From positions 628,477-692,476 of the forward strand of contig NZ_DS989904.1 in the NCBI RefSeq assembly GCF_000155595.1: a stretch of 64,000 bases of DNA, written 5' to 3'. The notes under the pieces are model-generated. The model made no database searches. It was not told the origin of the DNA and worked only from the letters and a program-made list of their open reading frames with translations. The stretch is from Synechococcus sp. PCC 7335 (GTDB lineage: Bacteria > Cyanobacteriota > Cyanobacteriia > Phormidesmidales > Phormidesmidaceae). This document shows positions 58,018-64,000 of this stretch, in pieces. Position numbers and translations under genes: made by a program. Each line of letters begins with the position of its first letter. The first letter of the stretch is position 1.

Positions 58018-58455
58018 ATGAGTACTGCTGCCCGTCCTGCCCAACTCGACAAACTTGTCAAACGCTTTGCCCGTATCAACGACCCTAAACGTCGATATGA
58101 GCAGTTGCTCTGGTATGCCAAGAAATTAGAAGCTTTTCCAGCCGAGGGAAAGACTGCTGAAAACAAGGTGCCAGGATGCGTTTCGCAGGTATACGTCACG
58201 GCTAGTCTCGATCAGGATAAAGTCAGTTTTCAAGGTGATTCGGATGCGCAGATTACAAAAGGACTGCTAGCAATGCTGATCATTGCTTTAGAAGGCCTCT
58301 CACCTGCAGAAATTATCAAGCTCTCCCCAGATTTCATCAAAGAGACCCAGTTAGATGTCAGCCTAACGCCATCTAGAGCCAATGGTTTTTACAACATCTT
58401 CAAAACGATGCAGCAAAAAGCACTATCGCTTGCTGAGCAGACAGCTACTGACTGA
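58018..58455 (+). CDS. sufE: Cysteine desulfuration protein SufE
   Basis: 145 residues from the preferred ATG at 58018 (MSTAARPAQLDKLV). SufE accepts the persulfide from SufS. The active Cys is in NKVPGCVSQVYV, with the typical RYEQLLWYAKKL before it and ALEGLSPAEI after. The frame can extend 14 codons upstream to a TTG, but family length and the opening helix favour the ATG. It acts in iron-sulphur cluster assembly, relevant to photosystem I and ferredoxin supply. Confidence 0.93.
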   Translation: MSTAARPAQLDKLVKRFARINDPKRRYEQLLWYAKKLEAFPAEGKTAENKVPGCVSQVYVTASLDQDKVSFQGDSDAQITKGLLAMLIIALEGLSPAEIIKLSPDFIKETQLDVSLTPSRANGFYNIFKTMQQKALSLAEQTATD

Positions 58456-58488
58456 GCTAACTGATCGAGCTAACGGTTAATAGAAAGC

Positions 58489-59256
58489 CTATAGATGGAT
58501 ACCGCACTCAGTCTTTTCAGTCCCGCGCCAGCGTCCCGCTCGCTCGTCTTCGTCCGCGCTCGTGCGAGTCGTCAGTGGCTGATCGCCAATGCTAGTGTAG
58601 CCCTGGTCGTGTAGGGGGTTATAGAGCACATCATGCTTAAAGATATAAGCCCAAATATCTTTGCGTGTCCAGTGGGCCAATGGATTGATCTTTAATCTGC
58701 CTTGATCATCTCGCTCGAAGATAGGCAAATCTTTACGAGATTCCGACTGATCGCGCCGCCGCCCAGTGATCCAAGCCACTGCATTTAAATCGCTCAAAGC
58801 CCGCTGCAAGGACTCTACTTTGGTTAGCTCATAGAATCTATCGATGTCAGTCTCCCACAGGTTTTCACCATAGCGGGCAGCAAAAGACTCACGCGAACTC
58901 GCACCTACAGCAGAATAGGTATGTAGATCAAGCTGATAACGCACCTGCGCTTTGCGAGCAGTTTCTAGCGTTTCGGGGAATAAATGCAGCGTGTCTAGAA
59001 AAACGACCGGTACTGGCTGATCTAGCTCTTCGTAGAGCATATGCGAGATGGCTAAGAAACTAAAAGACGTAGTTTGTACTAGTCCTGTTGGAATCTGGGT
59101 TGTACACCAAGCCAAAATCTCTTGCGGGCTCGCCTGGGCAAACCGCCGATTGAGTAAGTTTAGATCCAACTGCTGAATAAATCGTTTAGGGTTGCAAGCG
59201 GCTACTGCATCAATTGCAGATAGATCGCTTACAGGGGCCTCTATACACTGAACCAT
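58489..59256 (-). CDS. cysH: Phosphoadenylyl-sulfate (PAPS) reductase CysH
   Basis: 255 residues. Reduces PAPS to sulfite with thioredoxin or glutaredoxin. Family segments: TTSFSFLAISHML, FLDTLHLFPETLE, WITGRRRDQSESR and the C-terminal active-site Cys in KTECGIHL. The paired Cys motifs that hold the 4Fe-4S cluster in APS reductases are absent, so PAPS is the likely substrate. It is divergent from a glutaredoxin-like gene; an 18-bp palindrome lies 70 bp upstream of the ATG. Confidence 0.95.
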   Translation of the reverse strand: MVQCIEAPVSDLSAIDAVAACNPKRFIQQLDLNLLNRRFAQASPQEILAWCTTQIPTGLVQTTSFSFLAISHMLYEELDQPVPVVFLDTLHLFPETLETARKAQVRYQLDLHTYSAVGASSRESFAARYGENLWETDIDRFYELTKVESLQRALSDLNAVAWITGRRRDQSESRKDLPIFERDDQGRLKINPLAHWTRKDIWAYIFKHDVLYNPLHDQGYTSIGDQPLTTRTSADEDERAGRWRGTEKTECGIHL

Positions 59257-59326
59257 ATTGTTTAACCCCTGCGCCTAAGAGTGGTCGCGCCAAGTTTCCC
59301 TCACAATCCTACCCCAATAAACACCC

Positions 59327-59344
59327 GTATTCCGATCGGAATAC
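59327..59344. promoter_or_regulatory. 18-bp perfect palindrome between cysH and the glutaredoxin-like gene
   Basis: GTATTCCGATCGGAATAC, self-complementary over 18 bp. It sits in the divergent promoter region and is a candidate operator. Spacing of GTA and TAC (12 between) does not fit NtcA (8 between). Confidence 0.65.
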
Positions 59345-59456
59345 CGGCCATTAGTTTTCTTGACCTATTTCTCAGTTTTTTATGGCCAGCCACACAGCAA
59401 TCAACCGACAATAAATCAAACGTTCAAAAATAGAAATAGACTTACGATCTTTTTGC

Positions 59457-59738
59457 ATGCCTATGAAAACGCTCATTTTGTATAGCAAACCCGGGTGTCA
59501 TCTTTGCGAAGGACTTCAGGAAAAATTAGAAACGCTGCCTGTCCATCTAGAGATCAGAGATATTACCCAAAACCAAGACTGGTTTCAAAAGTATCAGTAC
59601 GAGATTCCGGTTCTTTGCTATACCGAAACATCTGGTAGTGCTTCTATAGAGCGCTCCTTGCCTCGGGTTTCTCCACGGGCATCAGCCACGCAAGTAGCCA
59701 AAACAATACAGACGCACGCTGGCCCCTTTGAGGCATAA
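59457..59738 (+). CDS. Glutaredoxin-like thiol protein
   Basis: 93 residues, thioredoxin fold. The active site is SKPGCHLCEGLQ (CxxC), followed by VHLEIRDITQNQDWFQKY and the cis-Pro segment YEIPVLCY, all typical of the small glutaredoxin-like (DUF836) family. It could serve as electron donor or thiol-repair protein. It is divergent from cysH, whose product needs thiol reductant, and 35 bp before murE. ATG at 59457; a second ATG two codons later is possible. Confidence 0.88.
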   Translation: MPMKTLILYSKPGCHLCEGLQEKLETLPVHLEIRDITQNQDWFQKYQYEIPVLCYTETSGSASIERSLPRVSPRASATQVAKTIQTHAGPFEA

Positions 59739-59773
59739 TTTCAGCATCAATTTTGGCTAGGGGATATTTTGTG

Positions 59774-61357
59774 ATGCTGCTAAGAGATCTTTTGACTGGG
59801 CTAGAAGCATCTGAGCTAGAAGATTTTAAACTTCCTGAGGCGATCGCCGATCATTCTCACTGGACTAAGGCAGTCACTGGCCTATCCACCAATTCTCAGG
59901 CTATTGAACCTGGCATGGTGTTTATTGGGATGCCTGGAACTAGGGTCGATGGCGGTGAATTTTGGCAAAGTGCGATTGAGAAAGGCGCGATCGCAGCGCT
60001 CGTTTCACCCTCTGTTCTTGCTAGCAAACCCAACACCAGCGACGCGCTAGTCCTTACCACTAGTAATATTGCTAAAGTCTGCGCCGAACTAGCTGCGAGT
60101 TTCTACGCTCAGCCAGCCAAAGCGATGAACATAGTCGGCGTTACTGGCACCAATGGCAAAACGACAACAACTCATCTAATCGAATACTTTCTCAACCACG
60201 CCCAACAAAAAACTGCCATTCTTGGCACTCTCTACACTCGCTGGCCAGGCTACGAGAAGATCGCTGTTCACACGACGCCCTTTTCCATTGATTTGCAAGC
60301 AGAGCTAGCTAGCGCCCACCAGGCAGAGTGTCAAACCGTCGTCATGGAAGTTAGCTCCCATGCGCTCGCTCAACATAGAACTTGGAGCATTCCCTTCGAG
60401 GTAGCTGTCTTTACTAATCTCACCCAAGATCACCTTGACTATCACAAAGATCTTGACGACTATTTCGAAGCCAAGGCGCTACTGTTTAGCCCTGACTACC
60501 TGAAGGGGCATGCCATCGTTAATCAAAAAGATCCCTACGGGCAGAAGTTGATTGAGCGAATTGGCAAGCACAAAACTTTGACCTATGACATCACGGATAG
60601 AAGCGCCGATCTCTATACATCTGATCTTAGATACAGCCCAATAGGAGTCAGTGGCACTATCCACACGCCAGCTGGAAACGCTAGCTTTAGCTCACCCCTT
60701 GTCGGTCAATTCAACCTAGAAAATCTACTAGCTGCCGTTGGCGCGGCGCTACATTTAGGCGTCTCCCTAGACCAAATCGTGGTGGCGCTCCCTGAATTTA
60801 AAGGCGTTCCTGGACGAATGGAGCGAGTACAAATCTCAACCGGTATGGCAGCACAGGCTGTTGTAGAGCTAGATACTGTTGCAGAGCCAGATACTGTTGC
60901 AGAGCAAGATATTAGTGTGATCGTGGACTATGCCCATACACCAGATAGCTTAGAGAATGCGCTCAAGGCCGCTCGCCCCTTTATCGAGGGTCGATTGATC
61001 TGTGTGTTTGGCTGTGGGGGAGATCGGGATCGCTCTAAAAGACCTAAGATGGGTCGCATTGCCTACGAACAGTCAGATTTCGTAATTGTGACTTCTGACA
61101 ATCCGCGTACAGAATCGCCTGAACAGATACTAGAAGACGTCGTGGCTGGAATTGAAGGGCCGCTAGATGAAGAGCAGGTAATTGGCGATCGCGCCGCCGC
61201 TATTCGTAGCGCTATCTTGAATGCCCAGCCGGGAGACGGCATTGTCATCGCCGGTAAAGGACACGAAGACTATCAAATTTTAGGAACCGAAAAAATTCAT
61301 TTTGACGATCGAGAACACGCTAGAGCAGCGCTTGAAGAGCGCTTACAAAAACCCTAA
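59774..61357 (+). CDS. murE: UDP-N-acetylmuramoyl-L-alanyl-D-glutamate--2,6-diaminopimelate ligase MurE
   Basis: 527 residues from the preferred ATG. Adds meso-diaminopimelate to the peptidoglycan precursor. P-loop GVTGTNGKTTTTHL, DYAHTPDSLENAL in the C-terminal domain, and SDNPRTESPEQIL, whose DNPR box marks the meso-DAP-specific type. GTG at 59771 or ATG at 59774 both fit the AGGGGA at 59759-59764; a TTG at 59753 gives the longest frame. Residues near 365-380 contain a six-residue tandem repeat (DTVAEP, DTVAEQ) inserted in the loop before the VIVDYAHTP strand. Confidence 0.97.
   Translation: MLLRDLLTGLEASELEDFKLPEAIADHSHWTKAVTGLSTNSQAIEPGMVFIGMPGTRVDGGEFWQSAIEKGAIAALVSPSVLASKPNTSDALVLTTSNIAKVCAELAASFYAQPAKAMNIVGVTGTNGKTTTTHLIEYFLNHAQQKTAILGTLYTRWPGYEKIAVHTTPFSIDLQAELASAHQAECQTVVMEVSSHALAQHRTWSIPFEVAVFTNLTQDHLDYHKDLDDYFEAKALLFSPDYLKGHAIVNQKDPYGQKLIERIGKHKTLTYDITDRSADLYTSDLRYSPIGVSGTIHTPAGNASFSSPLVGQFNLENLLAAVGAALHLGVSLDQIVVALPEFKGVPGRMERVQISTGMAAQAVVELDTVAEPDTVAEQDISVIVDYAHTPDSLENALKAARPFIEGRLICVFGCGGDRDRSKRPKMGRIAYEQSDFVIVTSDNPRTESPEQILEDVVAGIEGPLDEEQVIGDRAAAIRSAILNAQPGDGIVIAGKGHEDYQILGTEKIHFDDREHARAALEERLQKP
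60871..60906 (+). repeat. 18-bp tandem duplication inside murE
   Basis: AGATACTGTTGCAGAGCC (60871-60888) and AGATACTGTTGCAGAGCA (60889-60906), nearly identical, coding for two DTVAE-type units in a loop. Confidence 0.9.
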
Positions 61358-61730
61358 GAGCAAAACTGCGGAACCCATTGCAAAGATGGCCGGATAAGTG
61401 GGCATATTCGAGTAGATAAACTCAACCTACTGTTCGATGTTTCCTGTAAGAGCAAGATTAGCCAATAGGTGTTTATTAACAAAATCCCATCCGACAAGCT
61501 TCTCGTAGAGTTTCACAGACCTTCATACAGCTAGTATCGGATGCATCATTTAGCAAGAATCTGCGTTTCGACGTAGAGAGACTTTGCATGCTACCCACAC
61601 CACTATAAAGAACTGAAGCTACTGATACGTCAGGTCGCTGCTCCACAACTTCTGATTTGGAACTTTGCATTTATCCCAATCAGCATTTGAGGGCTGCTGA
61701 GCGGATATTCATAAATCAAGCAAATATACT
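61358..61730. other. Intergenic region between murE and the histidine kinase gene
   Basis: 373 bp. A 64-codon frame lies on the minus strand (61476-61670) without a Shine-Dalgarno or family resemblance, so I do not call it. No terminator-like hairpin noticed after murE. Confidence 0.4.
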
Positions 61731-63260
61731 ATGTCGTTACCGTCCTTACTAGCTCACACGGTCAACCTATCGCCTTCATCAGGAGCGATTGTTGATCCAA
61801 GAGGGTTTAAAGCCGCACTCCAATCTTTCATTCAATTCTTAATCACCCATCAGGTTCGTGCGACTCTATGGGTGAAACTACCAAAAGACGACGCTTGGTG
61901 GCAAGATATCTGGCAATATGCTCAGCAGGCAGCAGGTTGTACTATCTATAGCCTGGGCGAGCAAACGGGTGATCCGCCCGACAGCTTAGCAGCTAGTCTA
62001 CGACCGATTCCTATCGAGCAGACCCCTGAATTAAGGCGTGAATACCTGTGCCTAGCTGTTTGTGATCAGTTCGTAGGCTCGCTAGTGGCAGCTAGAGTAG
62101 CACCCGGAACAGCTTCTGATAAGCGAACACTACGGCTATATAGTTCAACTTCTCTGCGCACAATCGCGGCTTTATCTACCAATATCAAAGCTGTGATTGA
62201 AGACAGCTCATGCGAGCAGACCATCGCCGGCGCCGCTGTGCTTAGTCAGTGGGAGCGTTACTTTCCAAAGGCTCTATGGACTCAGGGGACCTTGCCGCTA
62301 TCCGACGCTTTCTTGAGCTGGCAGCTGCAGCGCCAAGAAGACCTGCGATCCCAGCTCAACAGAAGTCGTAGCAGTCACAAAGAGGCTAAGAGCAATTCTG
62401 GTGCCCGTAGGATCAATGCCGACTTTCTTGGGCAAGCAAGAGAAGAGTTGCAATCGCCGCTGACCACTATCAAAACGGCCCTAACGCTCTTGGGTTCGCC
62501 CACGCTCAAGCTGGCTCAACGACAGCGCTACATAGAGATGATTGCGACTCAGTGCGATCGCCAGAAGAATCTTGTCAATAGCATCATTGAACTCTTGCAG
62601 CTCCAGATGACGCCAAGCCAGTCACCCCAACCTATTGGCCTTAGCGAACTGCTGCCTGGCATTGTTAGTATCTATCAGCCCATTGCTCAAGAGCGAGATA
62701 TTATGCTGGCTTATACTATCCCCGATCGGCTCGCGACCGTTCTAGGAGTAGAAGCCGAGCTCAAGCAAGTTGTTGTTCACCTGATCAAAAATAGTATCAA
62801 AAGAATCGCTAAGCGTGGTCGAATCTGGGTTAGCGCTGTCCCTGATGGCAAGAACTTTATCGTCCTTACCGTCCAAGATTCAGGTAGCCATATTCCCAAA
62901 TCCGAAATCGATCGGCTCTTCGAGCCTTTCCACCCATCAACGCACCCATCTACTAACAGTGATATAGCAAACCTAGATCTCATGCTAGTAGAGCAACTAG
63001 TGCAGAGGATGGGTGGACAGATTATGGTAGAAAGTCCGCCAGACCGAGACACCCTTTTCAAAGTTGCACTTCCCGTTCAGCCACCCTCATCAGCGCGGAT
63101 AGCTGCCTCCAAACCGATAGCGCAAGCAGATCGCTTTGTCAGAAGAAGTCTTGGGCCTGCTAGAACGACTAACAGCCAGTCTATAAATGATCAATCCGTA
63201 AATGACCAATCTGTAAATGACCAATCTGTAAATGCACAGACACCCGCTGCCATCTCATAG
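61731..63260 (+). CDS. Sensor histidine kinase-like protein with degenerate catalytic boxes
   Basis: 509 residues, no membrane helix. Residues 1-165 form a sensor region of a cyanobacterial type (ATLWVKLPKDDAWWQDI, YLCLAVCDQFVGSL), possibly DICT-like. The dimerisation helix FLGQAREELQSPLTTIKTALTLL (part: REELQSPLTTIK, about 237) has Glu where the phospho-accepting His of the H-box should be. The N-box HLIKNSIKR keeps Asn, but the G1 box is DSGSHIP and the G2 glycines are missing. It probably cannot autophosphorylate and may be a signalling scaffold or allosteric partner. The C-terminal tail has 15-bp tandem repeats. Confidence 0.88.
   Translation: MSLPSLLAHTVNLSPSSGAIVDPRGFKAALQSFIQFLITHQVRATLWVKLPKDDAWWQDIWQYAQQAAGCTIYSLGEQTGDPPDSLAASLRPIPIEQTPELRREYLCLAVCDQFVGSLVAARVAPGTASDKRTLRLYSSTSLRTIAALSTNIKAVIEDSSCEQTIAGAAVLSQWERYFPKALWTQGTLPLSDAFLSWQLQRQEDLRSQLNRSRSSHKEAKSNSGARRINADFLGQAREELQSPLTTIKTALTLLGSPTLKLAQRQRYIEMIATQCDRQKNLVNSIIELLQLQMTPSQSPQPIGLSELLPGIVSIYQPIAQERDIMLAYTIPDRLATVLGVEAELKQVVVHLIKNSIKRIAKRGRIWVSAVPDGKNFIVLTVQDSGSHIPKSEIDRLFEPFHPSTHPSTNSDIANLDLMLVEQLVQRMGGQIMVESPPDRDTLFKVALPVQPPSSARIAASKPIAQADRFVRRSLGPARTTNSQSINDQSVNDQSVNDQSVNAQTPAAIS
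63186..63230 (+). repeat. Three 15-bp tandem units at the 3' end of the histidine kinase-like gene
   Basis: AATGATCAATCCGTA, AATGACCAATCTGTA and AATGACCAATCTGTA at 63186-63200, 63201-63215 and 63216-63230. They encode NDQSV units in the disordered tail. Confidence 0.92.
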
Positions 63261-63448
63261 AGATCTCGTATAGCAACGGGGCTGGATGCATACTCTGCGA
63301 GAAGGCAAAGCCTACAGTTATCGCTGACTACTTAGCGCTTCTGTTAAAGGTTTCCAGCCCTAGAAAATGTGTAGAGCGAAGTGGCAAAAGCTATAGAACT
63401 TTGGTCTCCTAAACATCAGAAATCACCAAACATAAGAAGCAGCCAGGA

Positions 63449-63688
63449 CTAAGGCGCCTCGTCTTCGGCCACCAATGTTTCAATTAGCAAGGCGGCCTGC
63501 TTTTGCTTTTCTTGAAGGAAGCGATCGCATTGCTGCAATGCGCCTACAGCTTCAGAAAATTGATCGAACACCTCAGCTAAAGAGAGTTCTCCCCCCTCTA
63601 GCTGCTGGGTAATTGACTCAATGCGAACTAACGTCTCTTCGTAATCCCAATTGTCAGGCAGAGAAGGTGTCTTTTTTTGGCGAGGCAT
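63449..63688 (-). CDS. xseB: Exodeoxyribonuclease VII small subunit XseB
   Basis: 79 residues from the ATG at 63688 (MPRQKKTPSLP). The family core is NWDYEETLVRIESITQQLEGGELSLAEVFDQFSEAV (part: QLEGGELSLAEVFDQFSEAV). Several copies bind one XseA to make the nuclease that trims single-stranded DNA. A TTG 13 codons upstream is less likely as start. It is downstream of xseA on the same strand, 131 bp apart. Confidence 0.95.
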   Translation of the reverse strand: MPRQKKTPSLPDNWDYEETLVRIESITQQLEGGELSLAEVFDQFSEAVGALQQCDRFLQEKQKQAALLIETLVAEDEAP

Positions 63689-63819
63689 AGAACAGTGGAC
63701 GTAGGGAACAGTAGGCGTAGGAAACAAGAAGCATGGGAGATAAGGAGTGTAAGGAACAGCTAAGAATTAGGCAAAGCCAACTTTTGCTTACGAGAGCCAG
63801 CTTAGTTAAGACAGTCTGG

Positions 63820-64000
63820 CTAACGATTAGCAGACACCGTAGCTTTGACTTTACCTTTACCTAACTGAATTTCTAATTCGGTACCAGGAGGAAGCTGGTT
63901 GGCATCTGTAGCAATTTCTCCTGCCGTTTTGACTATTGCATACCCTCGCTTCAAAACGGCCTGAGGATCTAATGTCACGAGTATCTCTTGCAAAAGCTGA
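63820..64000 (-). CDS. xseA: Exodeoxyribonuclease VII large subunit XseA (C-terminal end, cut by the window)
   Basis: Partial: the last 59 codons are in the window and the rest lies beyond base 64000. The translated end reads LDPQAVLKRGYAIVKTAGE then LPPGTELEIQLGKGKVKATV, the typical XseA C-terminus in which the LKRGYAIV motif precedes a small beta domain. TAG stop at the complement of 63820-63822. It is followed by xseB on the same strand, the expected partner. Confidence 0.93.
   Translation of the reverse strand, partial: QLLQEILVTLDPQAVLKRGYAIVKTAGEIATDANQLPPGTELEIQLGKGKVKATVSANR

Noticed and set aside
58489-59256. APS reductase of the iron-sulphur type
   Set aside because: The paired Cys motifs that hold the 4Fe-4S cluster are absent; only the C-terminal ECGIHL Cys is seen, as in PAPS reductases.
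59327-59344. NtcA binding site reading of the cysH palindrome
   Set aside because: NtcA needs GTA and TAC separated by 8 bases; here they are 12 apart.
61476-61670. 64-codon minus-strand frame between murE and the histidine kinase-like gene
   Set aside because: ATG start but no Shine-Dalgarno, Ser/Cys-rich sequence without recognisable pattern; it may be a chance frame.

Overview
The window is chromosomal DNA from a cyanobacterium. It encodes the allophycocyanin core of the phycobilisome (apcE, apcA, apcB, apcC), a cyanobacterial-order F0F1 ATP synthase operon with both b and b' subunits, the NDH-1 subunit NdhM, a one-helix high-light-inducible protein and a cyanobacterial AbrB-like regulator. 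HIP1-type GCGATCGC octamers are scattered throughout. Base composition looks moderate and CTAG-rich sites such as GCTAGC and TCTAGA are common. A filamentous or unicellular Leptolyngbya-like lineage is plausible, but the species cannot be fixed from sequence reading alone. No insertion sequence, prophage, CRISPR array or rRNA operon was seen.

Layout. 1-3.8 kb: folD, a small lipoprotein, and cobH-cobL of cobalamin (corrin) synthesis. 3.8-10.5 kb: cyAbrB, an HLIP, then apcC, apcB, apcA and apcE, all four apc genes on the minus strand with long leaders and clear hairpin terminators. 10.9-19 kb: a SAM methyltransferase, then atpI-atpB-atpE-b'-atpF-atpH-atpA-gamma, closed by a strong intrinsic terminator. 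19-31 kb: mixed housekeeping genes: a lipoprotein, a TM0106-type RecB-like nuclease, a CysQ-like phosphatase, a PfkB kinase, rsmI, Mn catalase, tRNA-Asp, glgA, an HPF-type ribosome hibernation factor, hemC and a TPR protein. 31.3-34.7 kb: a four-gene polar amino acid ABC transporter operon.

34.9-47.4 kb is the most unusual part, a signalling and possible conflict region. It holds two tandem small membrane proteins, a NACHT NTPase with an N-terminal HTH-like segment that overlaps a bicupin gene, and two tandem paralogous membrane-bound Ser/Thr kinases with an uncharacterised shared C-terminal region. Next come a small protein with a WHxH and HHxPG His pattern, a helical protein of unknown function, and a translationally coupled pair: a zinc ribbon / pseudokinase-like / PP2C / membrane protein followed by a CHAT (caspase-like) protease fused to an FHA phosphothreonine-binding domain. 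Writers (kinases), an eraser (PP2C) and a reader-effector (FHA-CHAT) of Thr phosphorylation within 9 kb suggest a phospho-controlled protease circuit. This is inference.

47.5-64 kb: ndhM, a histidine phosphatase, a HerA-type ATPase, an SRPBCC protein, tRNA-Glu, a small conserved regulator-like protein, a CPBP protease, dusA, rqcH (NFACT), sufE, cysH, a glutaredoxin-like protein, murE, a degenerate sensor histidine kinase, xseB and the 3' end of xseA, which runs off the window.

A recurrent pattern across the window is short tandem duplication (12-18 bp units). In coding sequence the units are multiples of three and lie in linkers or near C-termini.
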